Assembly: GCA_040382935.1 (NCBI GenBank) | Contig: JBEIEP010000014.1 | Coordinates: 1-64,000 of the forward strand | DNA from: JALQUL01 sp040382935 | Lineage (GTDB): Bacteria > Pseudomonadota > Gammaproteobacteria > Burkholderiales > Burkholderiaceae_C | DNA length: 64,000 nt | Direction: 5' to 3' | Shown here: positions 55,761 to 64,000 of the stretch, piece after piece | How the letters are laid out: each line of letters opens with the position of its first letter | Position numbering within the stretch: the first letter of the stretch is position 1 | Translations under genes and position numbers: made by a program | Notes under the pieces: model-generated | Told to the model about the DNA's origin: nothing | The model's database searches: none | Seen by the model: only the letters and a program-made list of their open reading frames with translations

Positions 55761-58700
55761 GTGTTCCAATCCATCCACCTTAGCCGTTTCTTAAGTGCGT
55801 TCGCGCGCTGGGTCTGGTGGTCGGTGCTTGGCGTTGGTTTGGCCCTGTGCCTGGCCAGCCTCACCCTGCATGGGTGGATTGTGCCCCGAATCGATGAATG
55901 GCGAGCGCCATTGGAACAGGCGGCCAGCGAACGCCTTGGAACCCCCGTAAAAATCGCTGCATTGCGGGCTCACTCCTCCTCTTTTTTACCCTGGTTTGAA
56001 CTGGTGGATGTAAAGGTTCTGGACGCAACCCAACGCCCGGTACTGAATATAGACACCGTGATGCTTACCCTCTCGCCAAGGAGCCTACTGTCCTTGACCT
56101 TTGAAGAGGTTGCCATTGAACGACCCGTACTGGATATTCACGTCGACCGTGCGGGCAAGGTGAGGGTCGCGGGCATTGATTTTTCCAAACCAGGGGCGAC
56201 CGACGCCTCGGCGCTGGACTGGTTGTTTTCACTCAACCACCTGCGTCTCAACCAAGGGGTCATCCGTTGGTCAGATGAACGCCTAGGTAATAATGGCGCG
56301 GCGGTGCCGTCCGTTGAACTGACCCAGGTGGGGCTGAGCATTCGCAACCCCTTGTACCGGCACTTGATTCGTTTAGATGCCACTCCCCCAACTGGCTGGG
56401 GACAAGCTTTTTCGCTGACGGGTCAGTTCACCCAATCACTGATTCACCCCGACAGGGGGCAGTTCAACCAGTGGAATGGGCAGGTGTTTGCCGACCTGCC
56501 GCACCTGGATCTGGGCAAGCTGCAACAGCACGTAAAAATGCAGTCCCAGCTTAAAGCGGGCAAAGGCGCTGCGCGCGTGTGGGTGGAGCTGAAAAAAGGG
56601 CAAATCGACGAAATCCATTCTGACTTGGCCTTGAACAAGGTGCATTTTCATTGGGCCGGTGCTGCTACGCCCCTGACCCTGGCGAACCTAAGCGGCCACT
56701 TTGATGGCAAATTCACGCCCAGCGGCTTCGACCTTTCGACAAATAAGTTGCAGTTTTCCACGGCCTCAGGACTGGTGTGGCCTGGTGGGAACGTCGAGTT
56801 GAGTTGGCGCCACGCAACCGAGAAAAAACCTGAGTCCGGACAAATCAAAGTGGACGAACTGGACCTGGCGGTGGTGCGCCAACTTGCCACCAGTCTTCCA
56901 CTGGATGCGAGCTACGTTCAATGGCTGCAAAGTGTTGCCCCCGAAGGACTGGTCAAAGTCGGGCAAGCCAAATGGCAAGGCGCTATCGGCCATTTGAGCG
57001 ACTTGCAGGCCAGCGGGCGGGTGGAGCGTCTGACGCTGGTCTCAGCCCCAGCACCTGACAAGACGAGCACCGGCCGCCCTGGCCTTAGCGCCGCAACGGT
57101 TGATTTTGACCTGACACACAACAGCGGCAGCGCCAGGGTGCTGATCAACCAAGGCAGCGTTACCCTGCCTGGCGTGTGGGAAGACCCATTGGTGGCCATC
57201 AACCGCTTGGAAGCCGACCTGTCTTGGCGCATCAGCCCGGGAACCCAGGGTCCCAAAATACGCCTCGAGATCAACAACGGTATGTTAGACAGCCACGACG
57301 CGGATGGACGGTTCAATGCCACTTGGGAAACCTCGGATCCCCAGCGCTCCTCTTCAGGTTCGCGCTTTCCGGGGGTAATTCACCTGCAAGGCAAACTGGC
57401 CCGCGCCGACGGGGCTAGGGTGTGGCGCTACCTGCCTTTAGTGGTGTCGCAAAGCGCACGCGACTACGTGAAGATGGCGATCAAGGAAGGCATTGCCTCA
57501 GATGTCCGCTTCACGGTCAAAGGCGACCTGCACGACATGCCATTTGCAGATCCGGCACTCGGGCAGTTTTTAGTTGAATCCAAAGTAGACAACACCGTTT
57601 TAGCCTACGTGCCGCCCTCGCTACAGGAGCCGGGCGAAGCGCCATGGCCTGAGTTCACCCAACTGTCTGGCGATCTGATCTTTTCCGGACAAAGCATGGA
57701 GGTGCGTAACGCCAAAGCGTCAATTCGTGGCTTGCCAGGGCTCAAAATCGCCAAGGCAACGGTCAAGATTGCCGATCTTGAATACCCAGTGGTGAAGGTA
57801 CAGGCACAGGCACTGGGCCCTTTGGATGAGATGCTCACCCTGGTCAACCAGTCGCCCCTAAAAACACTTTCGAGTGACGCATTGGCTCAGGCCACGGCCA
57901 CAGGTACCGGGGATTACCAACTGTCGCTGACTCTGCCGGTGGATCACTTGCAAGACTCCCAGGTAGAAGGCGCTGTCAAACTGGCGGGCAACACCCTGCA
58001 AATCAGCCCTTCAACACCTGTGCTGGCGCGCGCAAGTGGACAGGTACTGTTTAGCCACCATGGCTTTCAAATCAAGGGGGCCAAGGCGACCATGTTAGGA
58101 GGCGAAGTGGAGTTTGAAGGTGGTAGCACCAGCCTGGGTATCACTGGTAGGCCTCGTCTCGTTACCGAGGCTCAGCGTCTATCAGAGCCCACGGTGTCCA
58201 TCAAAGGGAGCGGAGTGGCCACTGCAAGCGGCCTTCAACAGGCCACTGAACTGGGGTTTGTGCCGCGCTTTGCCCAATTTGCGACCGGATCCACCCCTTA
58301 CACCGTCCAACTCGATGTCCGGCACGGTCGCCCTGAGTTTTTGGTTTACAGCTCGCTGGAAGGTCTGGCCCTACACCTGCCTCCACCTTTTTACAAACCG
58401 GCCGAAACCGCCTTGCCGTTTGTGTTTGACAACCATCTAATCCCGGGTTCTGACCTTAAAAAGGCACCGGTTCAAGATGTGCTGAGCGTGGAGCTGGGAA
58501 ATCTGATTTACGCCAATTACTTTAGGCGCATCGACACCGTGGTGCCCAGTGTTCTTCGCGGCGAGATTCGTGTGGGCACTCCGACCGGTGAATACCTGCC
58601 ACAGCCGGAAACGGGTGTAGGCGCCAGCCTGAATTTTCCTGGCCTCAACATTGATGCTTGGAACCAGTTGCTATTGGCCATCAGCCCTACGGGCGGGGCA

Positions 58701-59945
58701 TCGCCCCAGCTATCAACCGCTGGCCCGACCCTATCGTCAGCAGGTTCCAACCCCACGACCGATTACCTGCCGCGCATCGCCACTGTCACCGCCGACGACA
58801 TTACCTGGAACGGCCGGATATTTGACCAAGTGGCCATCACCATGGTGCGGGATGGATCGACCTGGCGCGCCAATGTCAACACCCAACAACTGGCAGGCTA
58901 CGTCGAATACGAGCAAAACGCTACAGCCCCCCAGCTATTTGCCCGTTTGAGCCGTGCGCGGCTAGGGGCGGCTCAACAGGCAGAGGTAGAGCAAGTGCTG
59001 GACGATGCCACCTTGGTTCTGCCCGCCTTGGACCTTGAAATCGAATCCTTCGCCTTAGAGGGAAAATCTTTGGGGGCGGTCAAAGTGCAGGCGGTTAACC
59101 GCAGCAACGCGCAAGGCGGCCGCGAATGGCGTCTGAATCAATTACAACTCACTCAACCCTTTGCAAAACTCACCGCTACGGGCACCTGGTCGGACAGCCC
59201 TACTGTCAACCTTAACAGCGCACCCGTCACTTTGGGCAAACGCCGTATGCTGCTGAACTTCTTGCTCGATATCGACAATGCCGGCGACCTGCTGACCTGG
59301 TCGGGCAACCCCAAAACGATTCGTGGCGGCAAAGGCAAACTGGAGGGCACGGTCGCCTGGCGTGGTTCGCCCTTCGCGGTGCACTACCCCAGCATGGCAG
59401 GGCAAATGGCCTTGTCGGTCAAAAATGGTCAGTTCTTAAAAATTGACTCTGACGCGGCCAACGCAGCCAAACTACTGGGGCTTTTAAGTCTTCAGTCCTT
59501 GCCGCGTCGGTTAACGCTGGACTTCACGGATATTTTCAGCGACGGGTTCGGATTTGACACCATAACGGGCGACCTCAGCGTTGACCAGGGCGTGGCCAAT
59601 ACCAGCAACCTTCAAATGAAGGGCCCCAACGCACTGATCTTTCTTCAAGGCAACACCGATCTGGTGAAAGAAACCCAAAACATGCGTGTGGTCGTGGTTC
59701 CTGAGATCAATGCAGTGGGCGCCTCACTGGCCTATGTGGCTGTTAATCCGGCCTTGGGCTTTGGAAGTCTGATTGCCCAGTTGTTCCTTGCCAAGCCCAT
59801 TGCTAAAGCCACGACACGCGAGTATTTGTTGGCGGGCACCTGGGACGAGCCAGAATTCACCCAGGTCAAGCGCGATCCCAACGCCAAAGTGCCAAGTCAA
59901 CCGGCTAGCCCGAGTGCCGACTCTTCGGTTTCTCTCAAGCCTTAA
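55761..59945 (+). CDS. yhdP: YhdP-family AsmA-like envelope protein
   Basis: A very large (about 1394-residue) inner-membrane-anchored periplasmic protein of the AsmA-like/VPS13-type bridge family thought to move phospholipids to the outer membrane. One N-terminal helix (WVWWSVLGVGLALCLASL) is followed by DUF3971-type repeats and a C-terminal AsmA_2 domain (about 1160-1350). The start is uncertain: TTG at 55731, GTG at 55755 and GTG at 55761 are all in frame, none with a clear Shine-Dalgarno sequence. Upstream of the nitrilase gene and mltA on the same strand. Confidence 0.9.
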   Translation: MFQSIHLSRFLSAFARWVWWSVLGVGLALCLASLTLHGWIVPRIDEWRAPLEQAASERLGTPVKIAALRAHSSSFLPWFELVDVKVLDATQRPVLNIDTVMLTLSPRSLLSLTFEEVAIERPVLDIHVDRAGKVRVAGIDFSKPGATDASALDWLFSLNHLRLNQGVIRWSDERLGNNGAAVPSVELTQVGLSIRNPLYRHLIRLDATPPTGWGQAFSLTGQFTQSLIHPDRGQFNQWNGQVFADLPHLDLGKLQQHVKMQSQLKAGKGAARVWVELKKGQIDEIHSDLALNKVHFHWAGAATPLTLANLSGHFDGKFTPSGFDLSTNKLQFSTASGLVWPGGNVELSWRHATEKKPESGQIKVDELDLAVVRQLATSLPLDASYVQWLQSVAPEGLVKVGQAKWQGAIGHLSDLQASGRVERLTLVSAPAPDKTSTGRPGLSAATVDFDLTHNSGSARVLINQGSVTLPGVWEDPLVAINRLEADLSWRISPGTQGPKIRLEINNGMLDSHDADGRFNATWETSDPQRSSSGSRFPGVIHLQGKLARADGARVWRYLPLVVSQSARDYVKMAIKEGIASDVRFTVKGDLHDMPFADPALGQFLVESKVDNTVLAYVPPSLQEPGEAPWPEFTQLSGDLIFSGQSMEVRNAKASIRGLPGLKIAKATVKIADLEYPVVKVQAQALGPLDEMLTLVNQSPLKTLSSDALAQATATGTGDYQLSLTLPVDHLQDSQVEGAVKLAGNTLQISPSTPVLARASGQVLFSHHGFQIKGAKATMLGGEVEFEGGSTSLGITGRPRLVTEAQRLSEPTVSIKGSGVATASGLQQATELGFVPRFAQFATGSTPYTVQLDVRHGRPEFLVYSSLEGLALHLPPPFYKPAETALPFVFDNHLIPGSDLKKAPVQDVLSVELGNLIYANYFRRIDTVVPSVLRGEIRVGTPTGEYLPQPETGVGASLNFPGLNIDAWNQLLLAISPTGGASPQLSTAGPTLSSAGSNPTTDYLPRIATVTADDITWNGRIFDQVAITMVRDGSTWRANVNTQQLAGYVEYEQNATAPQLFARLSRARLGAAQQAEVEQVLDDATLVLPALDLEIESFALEGKSLGAVKVQAVNRSNAQGGREWRLNQLQLTQPFAKLTATGTWSDSPTVNLNSAPVTLGKRRMLLNFLLDIDNAGDLLTWSGNPKTIRGGKGKLEGTVAWRGSPFAVHYPSMAGQMALSVKNGQFLKIDSDAANAAKLLGLLSLQSLPRRLTLDFTDIFSDGFGFDTITGDLSVDQGVANTSNLQMKGPNALIFLQGNTDLVKETQNMRVVVVPEINAVGASLAYVAVNPALGFGSLIAQLFLAKPIAKATTREYLLAGTWDEPEFTQVKRDPNAKVPSQPASPSADSSVSLKP

Positions 59946-59967
59946 TTTGCCCCCTTGAAAGGCCCCC

Positions 59968-60777
59968 ATGAAAATTGCCTCTCTACAAATGGTCTCTGGT
60001 CCCTCAGTCGATGCCAATGTCCAGCAGGCGTGCAGCCTTGTCGCAGAAGCGGCCGCACAGGGGGCTGAGCTGGTCGTTTTGCCTGAGTATTTTTGCCTGA
60101 TCAGCGGACAGGATACCGACAAACTTGGAATTGCCGAGGCCGAACACGACGGCCCCATACAGCGTGCCATGGCGACGGCGGCCCAAACCCACAAGGTCTG
60201 GCTGGTCGCAGGCACCATCCCTTTGCGCGCGCCAGTTACCGATCGCGTCACCAACAGCGTGCTGGTCTATGACCCCAGCGGCGCACAGGTGGCCCGCTAC
60301 GACAAAATTCACCTTTTCAAGTTTGACAACGGCCAAGAAAGCTACGACGAAGCGCGGGTGTTGCAAGCGGGCACCCACACCAGCCGCTTTATGCTGCCTT
60401 CCTGCGACGGGCACGAATGGGCGGTGGGTTTGAGCGTATGTTATGACCTGCGCTTTGCCGAGTTGTACCGGCAGTTGGCCTGTGACTTGCTGCTGGTTCC
60501 TGCCGCTTTTACCTACACCACGGGCAAAGCCCACTGGGAGATTTTGCTGCGCGCCCGCGCCATTGAAAACCTGGCCTATGTCGCGGCCAGCGCACAGGGG
60601 GGCGTACACCCCAACGGGCGTCGCACCTTTGGCCACAGCATGGTCATCAACCCTTGGGGCGAGGTGCAAAACCTGCTGCAAGAGGGTGCTGGTATGGTCC
60701 TGGCCGATTGCGATGCAGCCCAAATCGTGGAGCGCCGCCAGCAATTGCCTGCCCTATCGCACCGCGTACTGGCCTAA
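59968..60777 (+). CDS. Nitrilase-family carbon-nitrogen hydrolase (Nit2/YafV-like)
   Basis: A 269-residue omega-amidase-type enzyme. The catalytic triad is Glu in VVLPEYFCLIS (about residue 40), Lys in YDKIHLFKFD (about 113) and Cys in LSVCYDLRFAELYR (about 152). The closest known group hydrolyses deaminated glutathione or alpha-ketoglutaramate (metabolite repair). AAAGG precedes the ATG. Between yhdP (22 bases) and mltA (3 bases). Confidence 0.88.
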   Translation: MKIASLQMVSGPSVDANVQQACSLVAEAAAQGAELVVLPEYFCLISGQDTDKLGIAEAEHDGPIQRAMATAAQTHKVWLVAGTIPLRAPVTDRVTNSVLVYDPSGAQVARYDKIHLFKFDNGQESYDEARVLQAGTHTSRFMLPSCDGHEWAVGLSVCYDLRFAELYRQLACDLLLVPAAFTYTTGKAHWEILLRARAIENLAYVAASAQGGVHPNGRRTFGHSMVINPWGEVQNLLQEGAGMVLADCDAAQIVERRQQLPALSHRVLA

Positions 60778-60780
60778 ACC

Positions 60781-61950
60781 ATGCAACCGGCGTGGCGTTA
60801 CACCTTTGCGCGGCGAGCCAGCCCCTGGGTGTTGGCCGTATTGCTTTTCAACCTGGTGGGATGCGCAACATCGGCCGACCTTGCGCAAGCGCCCGTCAAC
60901 CCCAACCCTGTTACGGGTGCCAACCCAGGGCCACCCCGTGTTTCCATCGCTTCGGTGGGTCGCCCTTGGGTTCTGGGCTCCTTTGCCGATCTGCCCGGCT
61001 GGCCCGAACCCGACTTAACTGAAGCTTGGAGTGCTTGGGTCACCAGTTGCAGACGGCCTCATCCCGCCTGGGCTCCCCACTGCCCCACTATCCGCCGCCT
61101 CAGCCTGAGCAGCACTGAAGACCAGCACGCATGGGTGCATGCCAACCTTGTCCCCTACCAACTCACCCAGCCCGACGGACAAACCAGTGGCTTGCTCACC
61201 GCCTATTTTGAACCCGAGCTAACAGCCACCCGGCGCCCGCAGGCCGGTAACACGGTGGCACTGTACCGGCCGCCCACCAGCAACCTAAAAGCCCCTTGGT
61301 ACTCGCGCCGTGATATCGAAACCCTGCCAGAGGCACGCGCCCAGCTACAAGGCAAAGAACTGGTCTACTTAAGCGACCGCATAGACGCGATGATTTTGCA
61401 CGTGCAAGGTTCCGCCAAGGCCACCATTACAGAACCCGATGGACGCACCACCACGGCCCGCATCGCCTTTGCGGGTACCAATGGGCACACTTATCAAAGC
61501 ATAGGCCGTTGGCTCATAGACCAGGCGCAACTGCGTGACCTGACCTGGCCCTCCATCAAGGCCTGGGCCGCACGTAACCCCACCCAGGTTGACGAAATGC
61601 TGTGGTCCAACCCGCGCTATGTGTTTTTCAGGGAAGAAGCCCTCACAGGGTTGGATGCCGCCCTTGGCCCCAAAGGCGCGCAAGGCGTGCCCTTAACGGC
61701 GGGCCGCAGCATTGCCGTTGATCCCAGCAGCGTTCCCTATGGCGCGCCGGTTTGGTTGCACACCCAATCACCCACCCTTGCTACCAGCCGCCTGGTCATC
61801 GCCCAAGACACCGGCGGTGCCATCGTGGGCGCCATACGCGCCGACTACTTTGCAGGCACCGGCAGCGCAGCAGGGGAATTTGCGGGCCGCATCAAACAAC
61901 CCTACCAAGCGTGGGTGTTGTGGCCTAAAGGCGCGGCGGTGCCACGGTAG
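60781..61950 (+). CDS. mltA: Membrane-bound lytic murein transglycosylase A MltA
   Basis: Lipoprotein that cleaves peptidoglycan glycan strands, 389 residues. A signal peptide ends with a lipobox (FNLVGCATS, Cys about residue 28). The MltA domain (GLLTAYFEPELTATR) is followed by the 3D domain with the catalytic Asp in IAQDTGGAIVGAIRADYFAG (about residue 345). It is the last gene before the composition change; the accessory cassette begins 147 bases later. Confidence 0.93.
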   Translation: MQPAWRYTFARRASPWVLAVLLFNLVGCATSADLAQAPVNPNPVTGANPGPPRVSIASVGRPWVLGSFADLPGWPEPDLTEAWSAWVTSCRRPHPAWAPHCPTIRRLSLSSTEDQHAWVHANLVPYQLTQPDGQTSGLLTAYFEPELTATRRPQAGNTVALYRPPTSNLKAPWYSRRDIETLPEARAQLQGKELVYLSDRIDAMILHVQGSAKATITEPDGRTTTARIAFAGTNGHTYQSIGRWLIDQAQLRDLTWPSIKAWAARNPTQVDEMLWSNPRYVFFREEALTGLDAALGPKGAQGVPLTAGRSIAVDPSSVPYGAPVWLHTQSPTLATSRLVIAQDTGGAIVGAIRADYFAGTGSAAGEFAGRIKQPYQAWVLWPKGAAVPR

Positions 61951-62097
61951 GTGGCGACCGTCGATCAAATGTTGGTTCAACTACTAGAGGTGGAATTGAA
62001 CTTGCCCTAGTCGACTCTCCTGTCCCATCGGTCAAGACGGTATATTCATGTACATTTTCACCCATTTGATCCACCCAGTTACTCATCGCCGACCAGA

Positions 62098-62517
62098 ATG
62101 CAAACAGACTTTTTAGATGCACACGAACGCCATTGGCGCGATGCAGGTCAACTTTTTTCTTCAGAACGCTACGCCAACGCAGACCATCTATATGGCTTTT
62201 CAGCTGAGTGCGGATTGAAGCGGTTGATGCTGGTATTTGGTATGAAAATGGATTCTGTGAGGGACTGGCCAGACGAAGAAACTGATCGCAAACACATTGA
62301 CGTTATTTGGGCTCACTACGAAACATACCGCAGTGGCAATCCTCAGGGCGTTAACTACGGACTACCCACTCCAAATCCATTTAAAGGATGGAAGGCCTCA
62401 GACCGGTATGCGAATGAATCCAACTTTACACAAGCTAGCGTGCAAGCTCACCAAACTGGAGCAGAACACATAAATCGCCTCATCAAGCAAGCACAGCGCG
62501 AGGGCCTAATTACATGA
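62098..62517 (+). CDS. Small helical protein, HEPN-like (first gene of cassette)
   Basis: A 139-residue soluble protein, mostly helical. The start FLDAHERHWRDAGQLFSSER, followed by YANADHLYGFSAECGLKRLM, has the look of HEPN-type small proteins seen next to NTPases, but the RNase motif Rx4-6H is not clearly present, so I do not call it a nuclease. No membrane segments or signal. Its stop overlaps the next start by four bases (ATGA), indicating translational coupling with the ATPase. Its AT-rich codons differ from mltA and suggest horizontal origin. Could also be a sensor or scaffold subunit. Confidence 0.65.
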   Translation: MQTDFLDAHERHWRDAGQLFSSERYANADHLYGFSAECGLKRLMLVFGMKMDSVRDWPDEETDRKHIDVIWAHYETYRSGNPQGVNYGLPTPNPFKGWKASDRYANESNFTQASVQAHQTGAEHINRLIKQAQREGLIT

Positions 62518-63878
62518 ACGTACCCACTTTTGATAAGATTTTTCCAACTGTAAAGAGATGGCTTGAAGACAACCACCAAACTCTGAACGATTTTCTGAGT
62601 GACGAAGAGAATTGGTTACTTATCAATCGAGATCTTAACGGGCGAGTGCGTTTGATTTTGCCCGAGCAATACAAAGAGAATGAGCATCGAACTAACTGGA
62701 AGCTATTGGCATCAACGCTAATGCAAAATTTGGGCCAGCACGCGTACCCCGACGGTGCTGAAATTCTTTTCGACCCAAGCAGAGACCAAGCGCTCCATGG
62801 CGCAACCAGCTATTTGATCGACGGGTTCACCAATGTGTGGATGGTTGATCGACTGGCAACCGAGTCTAATTGGGCTCACATTGCACCTCAAACCGAGGGA
62901 GTGCCACGTGTTGTGTTTTTCTCTATTAAGGGCGGTGTCGGTCGCTCAACCGCCTTGGCAGCGACTGCTTGGAGTCTCGCACAAGGGGGAAAGCGCGTAA
63001 TGGTGCTTGACCTTGATCTTGAATCGCCCGGCATGTCGTCCGCATTGTTACCTAATCACCGTCGCCCTTCATACGGTATCACCGATTGGCTAATTGAAGA
63101 CTTAGTCGATAACGGAGATATCATTTTTCAGAGCATAGTCGCGACCAGCGATCTTTCACATGATGGGGAAATCCTTGTCGTACCTGCACATGGCGCCGAG
63201 CACGGCGAGTACATTGCAAAGCTGGGGAGGGTATGGATGCCCAAATTGCAAAAAGATGGAACGCGCGAGGCTTGGCCCAATAGGCTGGAACGACTCTTGG
63301 CAAATCTGGAAGCACGATACCAGCCCGACGTGATGCTCATCGACTCCCGTTCTGGTATCGACGAGATTGCTTCTGCCTGCATTACTGAACTGGGTGCCAA
63401 TCTAATCCTCTTGTTCTCTATAGCAGGAGAGCAGACCTGGAACGGACACCGGATGCTGTTTGAGCAATGGCAGCGAGCGGGGGTAGCACCAGAAGTACGC
63501 GAGCGGTTGCAGGTCGTCGGTGCCATGGTGCCAGAAAATGATAGGGTGGAATACCTTAAGGGTTTGCGCGAGCACTCCTATGAGGTTTTCGTGGACACGC
63601 TTTACGATGAGATTGCACCAGCCGTAGGGGGTCAAGTTGGCCCCAATTCGGATATTGGCAAGTGGAAGGTCAACGCATTGAGTGAAGGTTGGAGTTTTGA
63701 CGAAGCGGATGAAACGGCTCCCCATCATCCCTGGGCAGTGAACTGGCATCGCAGTTTTGCGAGTTTGCTTTCACTTCAAGGTAGGCTTGCAGCGATCGAT
63801 GCCAAAGAGGTAGACTCCATTTTTGGAGCCTTGATTGATGGCGTGAACAATGCAGTTGAAGGGAGAAGTACATCATGA
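62514..63878 (+). CDS. ParA/MinD-like ATPase with KGGVGR P-loop variant
   Basis: A 454-residue cytosolic ATPase. An N-terminal domain of about 130 residues is followed by a deviant Walker A, KGGVGRST (residues 139-146): the signature Lys139 is kept but the usual GKT lysine is Arg. RVMVLDLDLESPGM (beta-2 with the switch-like Asp) and the Walker-B-like VMLIDSRSGIDEIA follow, then a C-terminal helical region. From memory this is the 'KGGVGR-motif variant AAA ATPase' family seen in conflict or defence operons; it is not a chromosome partition protein, since no parB or parS-like repeats are present. Overlaps both neighbours by four bases. Confidence 0.8.
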   Translation: MNVPTFDKIFPTVKRWLEDNHQTLNDFLSDEENWLLINRDLNGRVRLILPEQYKENEHRTNWKLLASTLMQNLGQHAYPDGAEILFDPSRDQALHGATSYLIDGFTNVWMVDRLATESNWAHIAPQTEGVPRVVFFSIKGGVGRSTALAATAWSLAQGGKRVMVLDLDLESPGMSSALLPNHRRPSYGITDWLIEDLVDNGDIIFQSIVATSDLSHDGEILVVPAHGAEHGEYIAKLGRVWMPKLQKDGTREAWPNRLERLLANLEARYQPDVMLIDSRSGIDEIASACITELGANLILLFSIAGEQTWNGHRMLFEQWQRAGVAPEVRERLQVVGAMVPENDRVEYLKGLREHSYEVFVDTLYDEIAPAVGGQVGPNSDIGKWKVNALSEGWSFDEADETAPHHPWAVNWHRSFASLLSLQGRLAAIDAKEVDSIFGALIDGVNNAVEGRSTS

Positions 63879-64000
63879 CATTACCCCAAGAACTACGCCT
63901 AGCGATCTTAAATGCGCCGTTAGAGACCAGCAATTTTGGTGAAACACCAGAAGCAACGACGTTGTATTTACCGCCTTCACACCTTAAGGCATTGCGGTTG
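63875..64000 (+). CDS. Third gene of the cassette, cut by window end
   Basis: At least 42 codons, starting MTLPQELRLAILNAPLE and including TLYLPPSHLKALRL, with the ATG overlapping the ATPase stop (ATGA). In related operons the segment like YLPPSHxKALxL sits just in front of a second P-loop domain, so this is likely a larger NTPase; only the first residues are visible, so that is inference. Confidence 0.55.
   Translation, partial: MTLPQELRLAILNAPLETSNFGETPEATTLYLPPSHLKALRL

Noticed and set aside
62514..63878. Chromosome or plasmid partition (ParA) reading of the ATPase
   Set aside because: No parB, parS-like repeats or replication genes; P-loop variant and gene partners differ.

Overview
The window looks like a chromosomal segment of a betaproteobacterium of the order Burkholderiales, most like the family Comamonadaceae (Rhodoferax/Limnohabitans/Polaromonas-like). 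This is inferred from protein content and gene order: slpA-ispH next to radC, hisI-hisE-DUF4870-hinT-tatABC, leuS-lptE-holA, hpf-ptsN-hprK, gshA with gshB, and a perfect CIRCE element in front of groESL. No rRNA, phage, plasmid, intact insertion sequence or CRISPR array was seen. One tRNA (Arg, anticodon ACG) is present.

Layout. Positions 1-4,032: a hairpin, mscL, pdxA, a NIF3-family gene and a membrane-anchored HtrA protease. 4,042-8,818 (minus strand): one tight run slpA-ispH-hisI-hisE-DUF4870-hinT-tatA-tatB-tatC. 8,936-15,734: radC and an Smr protein, then (minus strand) a truncated haemoglobin, an FtsX-type permease without its ATPase, a TerC protein and ccoG. 15,925-18,857: a TTG-started glutathione S-transferase and groESL with promoter, CIRCE and terminator. 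18,875-23,474: an M48 protease and DUF898 pair, a decayed oxidoreductase tail, an EamA transporter, a caspase-like C13 lipoprotein and tRNA-Arg. 23,527-27,805: gshB, kup, gshA. 27,917-35,856 (minus): bamE-dapB-exbB-exbD-leuS-lptE-holA-proA, a probable long operon for outer-membrane assembly, lysine and proline synthesis and translation. 35,914-38,381: fur, then hpf-ptsN-hprK. 38,829-46,266: an MFS transporter, corA, fadD, a PaaI/PaaG pair, a lipase-like hydrolase and a GNAT enzyme. 46,271-52,851: an RND efflux operon headed by its own TetR regulator with a palindromic operator. 52,921-61,950: glnE, yhdP, a nitrilase-family amidase and mltA.

Most of the window is ordinary housekeeping DNA. The clear accessory part is the right end, from about 61,960. 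Base composition falls (hand counts of 37-38% GC on two 60-base lines near 62,550, against 65% on one line inside mltA). A cassette of three coupled genes starts there: a small helical protein, a ParA/MinD-like ATPase whose P-loop reads KGGVGRST instead of KGGxGKT, and a third gene cut off by the window end. Both junctions are 4-base ATGA overlaps. I read this as a candidate NTP-dependent defence or conflict module; that is inference.

Smaller unexplained structures are: a pair of related 67-bp inverted-repeat elements lying against the 3' ends of pdxA and the MFS gene; a 32-bp hairpin at 107-138; an 11-bp inverted repeat enclosing 78 bases between the MFS gene and corA; and two gene remnants, one confidently of the Gfo/Idh/MocA family and one beside the tRNA that I cannot name.
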